A DNA stretch of 64,000 bases from positions 3,073,501-3,137,500 of the forward strand of contig NZ_CP137624.1 in assembly GCF_033880585.1 (NCBI RefSeq), read 5' to 3'. This document shows, piece after piece, positions 17,391-26,519 of the stretch; positions within the stretch are counted from its first letter, which is position 1, and each line of letters opens with the position of its first letter. The position numbers and the translations under genes were made by a program. The stretch is from Lysinibacillus louembei (GTDB taxonomy: Bacteria; Bacillota; Bacilli; Bacillales_A; Planococcaceae). The notes beneath the pieces were generated by a model. The model was not told the DNA's origin, did no database searches, and saw only the letters and a program-made list of their open reading frames with translations.

Positions 17391-18139
17391 CAACCTTTCG
17401 AATACTTTTCTAAGCCATTCAATATTTCTATTTGGAACGAGCCAATATACGCTGTGTTGCGCTCCGCATCCTCTGCAATTTGCTTATATGTTTGTAAAAG
17501 CTCCGCTAAATTTGCGACAGGCTCACCTTCCACTGTCAACGCAGCAGTACAAAGTGCACTTAATAGACAGCCTGAGCCTGTCACCAATGTCATACGCTCA
17601 TGTCCACCTGCTACTTTTTTCACAATTGTTCCATCTGTGACAATATCGACCGCACCTGTTACAACTACAATTGTATCATATTTTTTTGCCACTTCCTGTG
17701 CAACTGCGATTGTATCAATATTACCTTGTCCACTATCGACGCCTTTTGCTCGCCATTCCACACCTGCGATTGTAGCAAGTTCGCCCTCATTGCAACGAAT
17801 TAATGTAAACTTCACTTGCTGTAGCAATTGCTGAATCACTTCTTGACGGTAGCTCGTTGCGCCAACACCAACTGGATCTAACACAGCTGGCACCCCTTGC
17901 TTGTTCGCCGCTTTTCCGGCTGCCAGCATTGCAGGCACCTTCGATTGATTTAATGTACCAATATTGATGAGTAGCCCACTTGCAATCGATGTCATTTGTT
18001 CAACTTCGCTTACTTCATCAGCCATCACAGGAGATGCCCCGATAGCTAGTAGTCCATTTGCCGTGAAATTTGCGACAACATAGTTGGTAATGCAATGAAT
18101 TAACGGTTGCTGCTGTCTAATTTTATAGATGGTCATCAT
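17390..18139 (-). CDS. thiM: Hydroxyethylthiazole kinase ThiM
   Basis: Phosphorylates the thiazole alcohol THZ for thiamine salvage. Family motifs: PLIHCITNYVVANFTANGLL, GASPVMADEVSEVEQM, GLLINIGTL, LDPVGVGATSYR, and the phosphate-binding VTGSGCLLSALCTA. The ATG at 18139 is used because AAAGAGGCTACATA precedes it; an upstream TTG would add seven residues without a proper site. First gene of the operon behind the riboswitch and terminator. Confidence 0.95.
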   Translation of the reverse strand: MMTIYKIRQQQPLIHCITNYVVANFTANGLLAIGASPVMADEVSEVEQMTSIASGLLINIGTLNQSKVPAMLAAGKAANKQGVPAVLDPVGVGATSYRQEVIQQLLQQVKFTLIRCNEGELATIAGVEWRAKGVDSGQGNIDTIAVAQEVAKKYDTIVVVTGAVDIVTDGTIVKKVAGGHERMTLVTGSGCLLSALCTAALTVEGEPVANLAELLQTYKQIAEDAERNTAYIGSFQIEILNGLEKYSKG

Positions 18140-18167
18140 TATGTAGCCTCTTTCTTTCAATTTTCGA

Positions 18168-18198
18168 CAAAAAAAGCCCTCTAAAAAATAGAGAGCCT
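18168..18198 (-). terminator. Riboswitch expression platform (terminator)
   Basis: Minus-strand stem GGCTCTCTA...TAGAGGGC followed by seven T residues, between the TPP aptamer and thiM. It fits TPP-dependent premature termination. Confidence 0.88.
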
Positions 18199-18216
18199 CA
18201 CATACAAGGTTTGGTT

Positions 18217-18294
18217 GCTCCCTACGCCAGTGTTAACTGAACAGGTTCAAAGGGTCAGGTTTTAACCTTCTCAACGCTGAACGCGTCCCCCTGC
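18217..18294 (-). promoter_or_regulatory. TPP (THI-box) riboswitch
   Basis: The minus strand carries the thi-box landmarks in order: GGGGGACGCG, the GTTGAGA element (usual CTGAGA), ACCCTTTGAACCTG, and GGCGTAGGGA at the 3' side. Binding of thiamine diphosphate is expected to favour the downstream terminator and shut off thiMDE. Confidence 0.95.
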
Positions 18295-18396
18295 AAATCG
18301 TCGTTATTTCTTATCGTAGCACTATTTATCATATTTTCCAATACATTCGAATCTTTTTTCTCATCTATTCGTTATAGTAAGGAAAGAGGTGATGTT

Positions 18397-18969
18397 ATGA
18401 AAAAATGGATTTCAATTGTTACTGCCGTTGCTGTTGTATGCGGTGTAGGCTATTATTTCTTAGGCAAGGAAATAAACAAAGGCACCTCACCACAAGCAGA
18501 TGGCACAAATGACTATATGGTTATTTTAGGCGCAAAAGTTCGACATACTGGGGAACCGTCTCTCTCCTTGCAAACAAGACTTGACACGGCTGCTGCTTAT
18601 TTGCAGGACTATCCACATGTCAAGGCGATTGTGTCAGGTGGGCAAGGGCGCGATGAGCCTGCAAGCGAGGCGTCCATTATGGCGGCTTACTTAATGAATA
18701 AAGGCATCGCAGCAGATCGCATTATACTAGAGGAAGCGTCTACTTCTACATATGAAAATTTACTGTTTTCAAAGGAGCTATTACCAGTGGATATTTCTAA
18801 AATCACGATTGTGTCCAACGATTTTCACCTACAACGGGCAAAATTTTTAGCGGGGAAGGTAGGGCTAGAGGCAGATGTGCTTGCAGCAGAAACACCATCA
18901 TCTGTGGAGAAAAGAGCTAACCAGCGCGAGCGACTTGCGTTGTTGAAGGCGTATTTGTTTGGAAAATAA
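18397..18969 (+). CDS. YdcF/SanA-family DUF218 protein
   Basis: 190-residue secreted or membrane-anchored DUF218 protein: one N-terminal hydrophobic segment (residues 5-22), then DYMVILGAKV, IVSGGQGRDEPASEASIMA, IILEEASTSTYENLLFS and ITIVSNDFHLQRAKFLA. These are the conserved loops of the family, which includes E. coli SanA and YdcF and is linked loosely to envelope functions; the reaction is not established. Site GAAAGAGGTGATGTT precedes the ATG. A hairpin terminator follows directly. Confidence 0.85.
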   Translation: MKKWISIVTAVAVVCGVGYYFLGKEINKGTSPQADGTNDYMVILGAKVRHTGEPSLSLQTRLDTAAAYLQDYPHVKAIVSGGQGRDEPASEASIMAAYLMNKGIAADRIILEEASTSTYENLLFSKELLPVDISKITIVSNDFHLQRAKFLAGKVGLEADVLAAETPSSVEKRANQRERLALLKAYLFGK

Positions 18970-18971
18970 AC

Positions 18972-19003
18972 AAGCGGCTAAGAAATACTTCCCTTAGCCG
19001 CTT
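18972..19003. terminator. Bidirectional terminator
   Basis: Stem AAGCGGCTAAG...CTTAGCCGCTT between two convergent genes. Confidence 0.8.
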
Positions 19004-19009
19004 TGTATG

Positions 19010-19543
19010 CTACTTCACCCAAGCGACAAAATTGTCAATTACTTGGTCTAAAAATTTAACTGTTGCTTCGTCTGTTAAGTTGCCTGCCTCGTCAAACTTT
19101 GTATGTGCTGCACCGATATATACTTCGTTGCCTTGTAAAACTGGCGAACCAAGACCTTGTGCGAATAAAATATCGCGCAAATGCATTTGTGCTTTAACCG
19201 TTCCTAAATTGCCCATTGATGCGCCCATCACGATAGAAGGCTTGCCAATCATCACTTTATCAACGCGTGATAACCAGTCAATTACATTGCCTAGTACACC
19301 TGGAATGGATGCATTGTATTCAGGTGTTACCCAAAGTACCGCATCTGCTGCCTTCACTTTTGCCTTAAAATCAATCACTGACTGCGGCGGATTATTTTCC
19401 TCGTCTTGGTTATACATCGGAATATCATGTAATGATAAAATCTCGACCGTTATTTTTTCCGCATAACGTTTTTGAATAAATTCAGCTAACATCATATTGT
19501 ATGATGCTTTACGTAAACTGCCTACGATTGCTACAACGTTCAT
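19010..19543 (-). CDS. NADPH-dependent FMN reductase family protein
   Basis: Flavodoxin-fold flavoprotein that reduces FMN or quinone/azo compounds with NAD(P)H. Motifs: VAIVGSLRKASYN (phosphate loop for FMN), WVTPEYNASIPGVLGNVIDW (the P-x-Y-N-x-S-x-x-x-x-L-K/G-N family motif), and MGASMGNLGTVKAQ. The start at 19543 has GGAGGCAATAGT upstream. It is monocistronic. The substrate cannot be told. Confidence 0.85.
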   Translation of the reverse strand: MNVVAIVGSLRKASYNMMLAEFIQKRYAEKITVEILSLHDIPMYNQDEENNPPQSVIDFKAKVKAADAVLWVTPEYNASIPGVLGNVIDWLSRVDKVMIGKPSIVMGASMGNLGTVKAQMHLRDILFAQGLGSPVLQGNEVYIGAAHTKFDEAGNLTDEATVKFLDQVIDNFVAWVK

Positions 19544-19773
19544 ACTATTGCCTCCATCCAATTGCTTTCTTCGTCAAATATGCCCGAAAATTATCTACTT
19601 CAAACATATTCTTATATAGCTTACTCGACAAACAAGATGTCTGACAATTTTTTTGCTCATGCTACTAACCTCCTTCATGACCCGCACTTACCTTCTTCTC
19701 TTCCAAAGTTATATTGCTGTGCATTAGAGAAGAAAAAATACTAGATAAGTGTAGCTAAAAGAATTTTTTAAAT

Positions 19774-19933
19774 GGTGCGAATGTGAAGCAAACATGATTT
19801 CCTAGGGGGATTCGCACCAAAAAGCAGTAACGTTTTCCATTTACATGGGAAAATAATTGAGTTAATATTACCTTATAAATTTATTTTCAAGTGAAAAACC
19901 ATGATAAATAATATTTTTATGTGCTTTTTCACA
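19774..19933 (+). promoter_or_regulatory. Leader of I-C array B
   Basis: Begins with a 45-bp inverted-repeat element (19774-19818; GGTGCGAATGTGAAGC...GGGGGATTCGCACC), then 115 bp of AT-rich leader with CCATTTACATGGGAAAATAA and TTTATTTTCAAGTG, ending at the first repeat. It is about 90% identical by eye to the array C leader (25892-26051), and the same element occurs at D, E and F. Confidence 0.85.
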
Positions 19934-20285
19934 GTTTCTCTTTGTATAGAGGGAATGGATTGAAATTTTTTGCTCCACTTGCTCTTGTGCTACTTCTTTG
20001 GTTTCTCTTTGTATAGAGGGAATGGATTGAAATAGATATCGTCAAAAACGATCAAGGAAATGGTATCGTTTCTCTTTGTATAGAGGGAATGGATTGAAAT
20101 TACGAACTATGGGCGGCATTGCAGATGGTGTACTGTTTCTCTCTGTATAGAGGGAATGGATTGAAATAAAGTTTCCCAAGTTTTTTGTGTATGTGTAGCC
20201 AACGTTTCTCTCTGTGTAGAGGGCATGGATTGAAATACTCGGATAGAAGCATCTATAAAATCGTGGATTTAGTTTCTCTCCGTAC
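19934..20285 (+). CRISPR. Type I-C CRISPR array B, 5 repeats plus a remnant
   Basis: 33-bp repeats GTTTCTCTTTGTATAG...GGATTGAAAT at 19934, 20001, 20068, 20135 and 20204, with five 34-36 bp spacers. Later copies drift (CTCTGTGTAGAGGGCATGG at 20204) and only GTTTCTCTCCGTAC remains at 20272. The hairpin stem and the 3' end GGATTGAAAT are of type I-C. Degeneration increases away from the leader, as expected for the old end. An IS3-family element sits 28 bp beyond it. Confidence 0.93.
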
Positions 20286-20353
20286 AAAAAATAAACCCCA
20301 TGCAACAAAGCCGGCACTGAATACTATTTTTGAGACAGTATGAAAACACCTTA

Positions 20354-21193
20354 TTATACAGCCAGTTGACGGTATTGAACCGGCGACTGGTTGTTTAATT
20401 TCGTTTTAATCCGAATATTGTTATAATAGTAAATGTATTCTTCGACAATATTTATGACACACGCATTTGTTGTGCGATAAATATCATCGAGGTAGAACGT
20501 TTCAGACTTTAGCGAGGAGTGAAACGTTTCAATTGGGGAATTATCAGCGGGCGTGCCTTTACGAGACATGCTCATGGTCATTCCTTTTTCTTTGACTGCC
20601 TTCTGATATGCATAAGATGTGTAAACAGAACCCTGATCGCTATGCAGGATACAGCCTTCTGGTAGATCGGGTAATTGATTTAGCGTATCTAAGACAAAGT
20701 CGGTATCTTGTGTAAAACCAATTGTAAACGCAATAACCTCGCCATTAAATAGGTCTAAGATACTTGAAAGGTACATCATAGATTGTCCAAAAGGCAAGTA
20801 AGTAATATCTGTTACGAGCCTTTCTAGCGGTTTTAATGCCGTAAAATCACGTGCTAATAAGTTAGGAACAATGTGAGCTGGTTGTCCCGTACGTTTACGT
20901 TTCTTTACCTTTACACGACATTGCCAACCGTATTTTTGCATCACACGTTGCACCGTTTTCTCACTAATGTCAGTAAGTAATTCTGTGATTTTTCGATAGC
21001 CGTATCTGAATTTGTGTAACTTGCACAAGTCGCCAATTTGTTGGTCTCGAAGATCCTTTTGAGTGAATTTATTTCCATTGACCTTCCAGCGATAATACGA
21101 CGAACGAGCTACACCTAAATGACGGCAGATTTCACCAATCGGCATCCTTTCTTTTAACTCCTCTACTAGCTCTACTACAACTTTTGGGACCAC
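20354..21193 (-). CDS. IS3-family transposase OrfB (DDE integrase)
   Basis: 279 residues with HTH_21-like N-terminal part (MPIGEICRHLGVARSSYYRW) and an rve integrase core: the DDE residues are D in VTDITYLPFG, D in ILHSDQGSVYTS and E in NSPIETFHSSLKSE. It lacks its own good start and overlaps orfA by 19 bp in the -1 frame, so it is expected to be made as an OrfAB fusion. All three catalytic residues are present, so the element may be active. Confidence 0.93.
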   Translation of the reverse strand: MVPKVVVELVEELKERMPIGEICRHLGVARSSYYRWKVNGNKFTQKDLRDQQIGDLCKLHKFRYGYRKITELLTDISEKTVQRVMQKYGWQCRVKVKKRKRTGQPAHIVPNLLARDFTALKPLERLVTDITYLPFGQSMMYLSSILDLFNGEVIAFTIGFTQDTDFVLDTLNQLPDLPEGCILHSDQGSVYTSYAYQKAVKEKGMTMSMSRKGTPADNSPIETFHSSLKSETFYLDDIYRTTNACVINIVEEYIYYYNNIRIKTKLNNQSPVQYRQLAV

Positions 21194-21495
21194 TTCCTCT
21201 CCAACTCTGCGTACTTTTTTAACACTTCAATTTGTTGCTTTAAATAACGATTCTCTGCTTGTAACTTAGCGGTTTCACTTTCATATTCAGGCCCTTTGCC
21301 AAATGTATATTGTTTTCCTACTGGCTGTTCAAGACGATGTAATTCGCCGTTCTTGTACCATTTCATCCATGTTTTTAACTGAGAATGGTTACGAATATTT
21401 AGCTCCTCTAGTACTTGTTTTACAGGAATGCCTGCTAATCTCATTTCAATTGCTTTCATTTTCACTTCTACTGGGTAACTCACTCTTGTCCCCAT
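21175..21495 (-). CDS. IS3-family OrfA (HTH DNA-binding)
   Basis: 106-residue DNA-binding subunit. N-terminal HTH (VKMKAIEMRLAGIPVKQVLE, KTWMKWYKNGE) and a C-terminal leucine-zipper-like helix (TAKLQAENRYLKQQIEVLKK) that mediates multimerisation. The ATG at 21495 follows GGAGGTGTTTTTCT; the longer frame starts in the IS end and is unlikely. Confidence 0.9.
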   Translation of the reverse strand: MGTRVSYPVEVKMKAIEMRLAGIPVKQVLEELNIRNHSQLKTWMKWYKNGELHRLEQPVGKQYTFGKGPEYESETAKLQAENRYLKQQIEVLKKYAELERKWSQKL

Positions 21496-21679
21496 AGAAA
21501 AACACCTCCACATTGATTTGATAAGGTACAATACCCGTTTTTCAACGAAAGGTGTTTTTATTTGTCTCATTTTTTTAGGTCAGTGCCGCCATCAATGCTC
21601 CTTGTTGCATGGGGTTTATTTTCCTTCAAACTCTCCCTTGCTAATTGAAGTTATTTTTATTCAAGTATTTCTCATAGGT

Positions 21680-21954
21680 CTAAATTTCTAAATGGCGCTT
21701 AACTGCAATGAATATGGATATTATCAACATTGCAATAAACAACCAAGAGATTAATACATATGGAATTCCAGAAAACCCTTTACTCAAAACATATATTTGT
21801 AAGACTGAAAATATTAAACCATAAGATAAAAGAATACTTGGAATATAGACCCTTATTATTTTATTTTTAATAAATATAATAAAACTGCTAAAAATCCTAA
21901 GGAAATAATAAGTAGTGGTAAAGAAGTCGAGAATTCAAATATTCTTAAATTCAT
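21680..21954 (-). pseudogene. Frameshifted small membrane protein (YesK-like)
   Basis: From the ATG at 21954 (site GGGGTGATTTTATATAA) the frame reads NLRIFEFSTSLPLLIISLGF then stops at a TAA in an A-rich run. A +1/-1 shift there continues as NKIIRVYIPSILLSYGLIF and then SGIPYVLISWLFIAMLIISI to a natural stop at 21680. Together they give a ~90-residue protein with three transmembrane helices resembling YesK-type proteins. The A/T run could also hide a sequencing error. Confidence 0.55.
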
Positions 21955-22021
21955 TTATATAAAATCACCCCATCTTTTTATTGAGTGACGAAAAGAAATT
22001 AAAAGAAAAGTCAAGCTATTC

Positions 22022-22412
22022 CTATTTTGTATCTATATTTTTATAAAAATTATCCACTATTGGATAAATGTCAGGATTGGTATTATAATAAGTATCCCTC
22101 AACTTGATGTAATGTAAATTTAAATACTTTATTCTTATCGTAGAAAGTAATTTGATACATCCATCCTTCGCGATCTCGCTGGTTTTTTCGAGGAGAGAAT
22201 TCAATATTATTAACCATTTCAAGAAATTTATCAACATCTTCTTCTTTTGTAATTGTTTTAATATCACCTGTAGTTCCATCTTTTAAAATAATTTTATCAA
22301 CTTTTTCAATACCTCCATCCGTATATAACATTTGTAAAGTTTGAGAATTATCACCACAAGATAGTAAGAGTGAGACACACAGAATAACAAAAATAAATAT
22401 CCATTTTTTCAC
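22022..22412 (-). pseudogene. Frameshifted lipoprotein gene
   Basis: The frame from 22412 encodes a lipoprotein signal (MKKWIFIFVILCVSLLLSCG, lipobox LLSC) and a 109-residue protein ending in an unnatural tail VEGYLL at 22083. The next frame, overlapping it, ends with IKLRDTYYNTNPDIYPIVDN and FYKNIDTK (stop 22022), which looks like the true C-terminus. A single-base shift near 22105 would restore a ~129-residue protein. The family is unknown; the mature part has DKIILKDGTTG and YQITFYDKN. Site GAGGTGGAGCATCC lies before the ATG. Confidence 0.6.
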
Positions 22413-22445
22413 GGATGCTCCACCTCTTCTCTAAATTATAACTAA

Positions 22446-22476
22446 AAAAGAGTAGCATATTAACTAGCTACTCTTT
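22446..22476. terminator. Hairpin terminator
   Basis: AAAGAGTAGC...GCTACTCTTT upstream of the lipoprotein gene and downstream of the SLH gene stop (22678), on which strand it probably acts. Confidence 0.6.
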
Positions 22477-22677
22477 CTATTCTATAAAATTTACACAACA
22501 ATACCCAATAATTTTGAGGTGTGTTTGCCCATGTATCATGAACTATAACCAGTTTACTACAAATACACAGCTATGGGTAATTGGAATATACTTAAATACA
22601 ACCTAATTAATTTAGTTTGATAGATTTATCGTTGCATAAATTGCTATATTTCGTTATATATACTCTCACTCTGCACT

Positions 22678-25629
22678 CTACTTTTGCATAATGCGATATA
22701 AAAATGCCACAAACTGTGCTCTTGTGACGGGCTCGTTCGGGTTAAATTTGCCTGCATCCCCAAGTGCAATGCCTTCACGCTCTAACACGGCAATATAGCC
22801 TGTACTCCAATGTTTGCTATCTACATCCTTGAATGAGCTTGTGCCTTGTGGTGTTAGCCCAAGCACCCCGACAAGCACTTTGGCTAATTGTGCCCTTGTC
22901 ATATTTTCTGTTGGATGGAATGCACCATTTGCCCCGTCTATAATGCCCGCTTGTTGTAGTACCTTAATCGCTTCATAGTAACGGTGATTTTTCAGCACAT
23001 CTGAGAAATCCTCTGCGTTCCTTACAGTTTCGAGTGAAAAGGCTCTCGTTAATAACACTGCCACATGCATACGACTAATCAGGGCATTGGGACGGAAAGT
23101 TCCATCTTCATAGCCTTGGATAATACCTTGTGCTGCTAATTCCTCAATCATCTCTTTAGCCCAACTATTTGCAGTATCTGTGAACGACACTTGCTTGTCA
23201 GGCTGCTTCGGTTCCTCTGGTGTTGGAGCTGGTACAGAAGACTTTGGTAGCACTGTCACTTTGACAGAAACAGTTTTACTGCCATCCATCGTTGTCACAT
23301 GAATCATCGCTTCTCCAGCGGCTATTGGTGTCATAAAGCCATTTTGGTCTACTGTCACTATTTTTTCATCACTGCTATGCCATTTTAATTGTTGATTGGT
23401 TGCGTTGCTTGGTGTAATTGTCGCTTTTAACAAAATGCCTGCATCCGATTCCTTAAAAGTGTAAGAGCTGAAATTGAGCTCGATTTCTTTTACAGGGATG
23501 GATGGTGACGCACCACCCGAAACAAAGCTAGGTGTATTTCTTTTAACAATGATTTTTGCTAAAGCGGTTTTATGGCCTTCTACCGTTGTTGCCTGAATCA
23601 TTGCTTCCCCTGCCGCTATCGGTGTCACAAAGCCATTTTCATTTACTTTAGCTACTCGCTCATTACTACTGCCCCATGTTATTTGTTGGTTGGTCGCATT
23701 CGCTGGCGTAATGGTTGCTTGTAACGCAAAGCCTTTATCGCCTTCTTGCAAAGTGTGTTCAGTGCTATTTAAACGAATGCTCTCTACAGCAATTGGTGCA
23801 GGAGAAGCTGTTTGGAATGTAAGGCTTGCAACATTTTGTGAAAGATTGCCTTTGCTATCTTCCGTGACCATGTAAAGGGTATATGCTGTTGCCTCTTTTA
23901 ACCCTGTTAAGTGAATCTTTTCTTCTGTGTTTGCTGCAACAGTGATATGAGCTGATGCCTTCACTTGTGCAACATCTGGTACAGTTTTATCATTCGTCAA
24001 AAGATAATAAACTTTTCCTGCTTCATCAAACTTCACAAGTATTTCAGCGGACTCTCTTTGGATCGCCCCTTTTTTAGGGTAATCCATTACAAAATTCGGT
24101 GCAGATTGGTCGATATCCACCTGTATGCTTTGCGCTTGCTCCACATTGCCTGCCATATCCTCGCTCCATACTTTCAATGAATAGGAGCCATCTTTTTGGA
24201 AATCTACAGTGTTGCCTATTGTTATAGGTTCATTATCAATTTGATAAAAGGTGTTTTTTACCCCTGATAGTGTATCAGTCGCTGTTAGTGTGATGCTTGT
24301 TGTGCCATCTGCTGTAGCAATTGCTGTCACAGGTGCTGTACGGTCGATTTTGATGCCATCGACTGTGGCACTTGCCTGATTATCTGCCCTATCATTGACG
24401 GTTGCAGTTGCAGATAAATTATCCCCTTCACCTGTAATGACGCTATCGTTTGGTTGTACAACAATACCTGACAACGCATCATTAGCAAGCCATTTTATCG
24501 TAACATCGTCCTTATACCAACCATCTGCATTTGGTTGACTTGTTGCTGTACCACTAATGGTTGGCACTGTACGGTCAATTTTAATTATCACAGTGTTTGA
24601 AGCACTGTTGCCAGCCTTGTCTTTTACTGTTCTGGTTATTGAGTGTTCTCCTTCAGCCTTAATTATTTGCGAGCTAGGAATTGTTGTCGGGTTAATCCCT
24701 GAGGCGCTATCTGCTACTATCCATTGCAAGTTCACATCACCATTGTTCCAGCCATTCGCATTTGGTTGTGGAGAGACCGTGCCTGTAATTGTTGGTGGTG
24801 TTGTATCCTTGATGACATCTACTGTATAAGATTGGGATCCTGAGCAATCTCCTTTTGTCACCGTAAAGACAATGGATTGTACACCTTCATCTACAGTGCG
24901 TGTATAAGGTGTACCGCTTTGCCATGTCACCCCATCTACCGTCAAAAACGAGTCGGCAGGTGTTTCCAAGTTGGGTGTTAGTGTAAGACTTGTGGCTGTA
25001 GGTAGGACGATGACTTGGTATTTTCGGTTGATTGAATCAGTTTCTATGCTGCGCACAGAGTCAGCCACTAAAAGCTCACTTAAATTAGCAGTAGCTCTAC
25101 TAGGGTCTCCTTTCTGCATATATAGTTTCAATCTCATTTCCTCACGAGCTAAAAAATCCCCATTTCCCGTAAAGAAGATTCCTGCCATATAGGACTTTGG
25201 AGAAATCCCTAACATTGTCACATCTGATAAATCATTATAAACTTTTATGGCATATGTTTTGCCAGCTTCGAGTGAAACAGGCGGTGAAAAATTTATGGTT
25301 TCCCAGCCCCTCCCAGAGGACGATATCAGTTTGCTTGTTTGGGCGATTGTTGTTCCAGATGATAGATCATTTACATCTACAAAGACTGTAATTGCTGAAC
25401 TATTGTAATAAAGAAAATTAAGCTCAAGTTTAGTCAACTCTGTAGTAGAGGGTGCTATAAAGGTTTGTGTCAAACTTTTAAAAAAGGTGATATTAAGATG
25501 ATTATCACCGCCATTTGATTGGTTGCCAATGCCAAAAACACATGGATTGGACGTGGCGGATGCTGTTAAAGCTGGCATTGACATGAGCAATAAAATCAAG
25601 CCCCATGTGATAAGTAATGTCTTCTTCAT
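22678..25629 (-). CDS. Large SLH-anchored surface protein with Ig-like repeats
   Basis: 983-residue exported protein. Order: signal peptide (KKTLLITWGLILLLM...ASA); a ~150-residue beta-sandwich region; a cadherin-like domain ending SQSYTVDVIKD; two near-copies of an Ig-like repeat (PTITGTVSPQPNANGW and PTISGTATSQPNADGW); an OmpL47-type repeat (YQIDNEPITIG); a fibronectin-like part; two Big2 domains (ITPANATNQQITW, ITPSNATNQQLKW); and three C-terminal SLH domains (GYEDGTFRPN, GAFHPTENMTRAQ, GKFNPNEPVTRAQ) that bind pyruvylated cell-wall polymer. It is probably a cell-surface adhesin or S-layer-associated protein. AGGAGAATTCAAT precedes the ATG. It lies between arrays B and C. Confidence 0.88.
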   Translation of the reverse strand: MKKTLLITWGLILLLMSMPALTASATSNPCVFGIGNQSNGGDNHLNITFFKSLTQTFIAPSTTELTKLELNFLYYNSSAITVFVDVNDLSSGTTIAQTSKLISSSGRGWETINFSPPVSLEAGKTYAIKVYNDLSDVTMLGISPKSYMAGIFFTGNGDFLAREEMRLKLYMQKGDPSRATANLSELLVADSVRSIETDSINRKYQVIVLPTATSLTLTPNLETPADSFLTVDGVTWQSGTPYTRTVDEGVQSIVFTVTKGDCSGSQSYTVDVIKDTTPPTITGTVSPQPNANGWNNGDVNLQWIVADSASGINPTTIPSSQIIKAEGEHSITRTVKDKAGNSASNTVIIKIDRTVPTISGTATSQPNADGWYKDDVTIKWLANDALSGIVVQPNDSVITGEGDNLSATATVNDRADNQASATVDGIKIDRTAPVTAIATADGTTSITLTATDTLSGVKNTFYQIDNEPITIGNTVDFQKDGSYSLKVWSEDMAGNVEQAQSIQVDIDQSAPNFVMDYPKKGAIQRESAEILVKFDEAGKVYYLLTNDKTVPDVAQVKASAHITVAANTEEKIHLTGLKEATAYTLYMVTEDSKGNLSQNVASLTFQTASPAPIAVESIRLNSTEHTLQEGDKGFALQATITPANATNQQITWGSSNERVAKVNENGFVTPIAAGEAMIQATTVEGHKTALAKIIVKRNTPSFVSGGASPSIPVKEIELNFSSYTFKESDAGILLKATITPSNATNQQLKWHSSDEKIVTVDQNGFMTPIAAGEAMIHVTTMDGSKTVSVKVTVLPKSSVPAPTPEEPKQPDKQVSFTDTANSWAKEMIEELAAQGIIQGYEDGTFRPNALISRMHVAVLLTRAFSLETVRNAEDFSDVLKNHRYYEAIKVLQQAGIIDGANGAFHPTENMTRAQLAKVLVGVLGLTPQGTSSFKDVDSKHWSTGYIAVLEREGIALGDAGKFNPNEPVTRAQFVAFLYRIMQK

Positions 25630-25891
25630 ATTGAATTCTCCTTTCTGCATCCATTCTAAAGAGCAAAGGTTAAATTTAGGTTAAAAAATAAAGAAATTAT
25701 TGAAAGAAAGTCAAATTCTTTTGATATGTTGGAAAAAACATTATAGTTATTCCTTTTTCATATACACTTGACGCGTTCTCTGACAAATGTAGCTTTGCAT
25801 TATCGTATTTCTCTCTAAACAAAATGTTCAAATATGAAAACGTAGCGAAGAAAAAATACTAGATATGTATAGCTAAAAGGATTTTTTAAAT

Positions 25892-26051
25892 GGTGCGAAT
25901 GTGAAGCGAACATGATTTTACAGGGGGATTCGCACCAAAAAACAGCTGCATTTTCCATTTACATGGGAAAATAATTGAGTTAATATTACTTTATAAATTT
26001 ATTTTCAAGTGAAAAACCATAATAAATAATATTTTTATGTGCTTTTTCACA
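25892..26051 (+). promoter_or_regulatory. Leader of I-C array C
   Basis: 45-bp inverted-repeat element at 25892-25936 (GGTGCGAATGTGAAGCGAAC...GGGGGATTCGCACC), then exactly 115 bp to the first repeat. Nearly the same sequence as leader B, including TTTTCCATTTACATGGGAAA. Confidence 0.85.
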
Positions 26052-26417
26052 GTTTCTCTCTGTATGGAGGGAATGGATTGAAATTTGAATAAATACGTTA
26101 GTTCCAACCTTTTTAGCGTTTCTCTCTGTATGGAGGGAATGGATTGAAATTTTAGCAAAAAATGCTTCTAAATCAACGAATGCGTTTCTCTCTGTATGGA
26201 GGGAATGGATTGAAATATTTCAGCATCCAGGTATTGAGAAAGCATTGCAAGTTTCTCTCTGTATGGAGAGAATGGATTGAAATCAATTAGTGAATTAACC
26301 AACAATGCCTATCATTAGTTTCTCTCTGTATGGAGAGAATGGATTGAAATGAGGCAGCTCCAACCATCATCCAAAGTATTGCTGGTTTCTCTCTGCACAG
26401 AGAGAATACATATGGAT
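26052..26417 (+). CRISPR. Type I-C CRISPR array C, 6 repeats / 5 spacers
   Basis: 33-bp repeats GTTTCTCTCTGTATGG...GGATTGAAAT at 26052, 26118, 26184, 26251 and 26318, and a degenerate last copy at 26385 (GTTTCTCTCTGCACAGAGAG then ATACATATGGAT). Spacers are 33-35 bp. A further relic, CTTTCTCTTCGTAC, lies at 26434. The array is followed by an intact terminator homologous to the one broken by the IS at array B. Confidence 0.93.
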
Positions 26418-26451
26418 TTCCATCTACGTATATCTTTCTCTTCGTACCAAA

Positions 26452-26503
26452 AATAAAAGCCATGCAACAAAGACATCAATGTCCCTTGTTACATGGCTTT
26501 TAT
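26452..26503 (+). terminator. Terminator of array C
   Basis: ATAAAAGCCATGCAACAA...TTGTTACATGGCTTTTAT; a long stem with a T-rich end. Same design as the split hairpin flanking the IS at array B. Confidence 0.8.
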
Positions 26504-26519
26504 GTTCCCTCAAATAAGG

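Larger units (their letters stand above)
20313..21587 (-). mobile_element. IS3-family insertion sequence (IS150-like), 1275 bp
   Basis: Imperfect terminal inverted repeats: left GGCACTGA...TTTTTGAGACA, right (complement) GGCACTGA...AAAATGAGACA. A 3-bp target duplication GCC flanks both ends (20310-20312 and 21588-21590), typical of the IS150 group. Two overlapping frames orfA/orfB give the transposase by -1 frameshifting. The insertion lies in the loop of the array B terminator: the left arm is at 20287-20310 and the right arm TTGTTGCATGGGGTTTA at about 21602-21620. The intact counterpart is at the end of array C. Confidence 0.93.

Noticed and set aside
20042-20317. Minus-strand frame across array B
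   Set aside because: It encodes repeat-derived peptides only and ends at the IS border.
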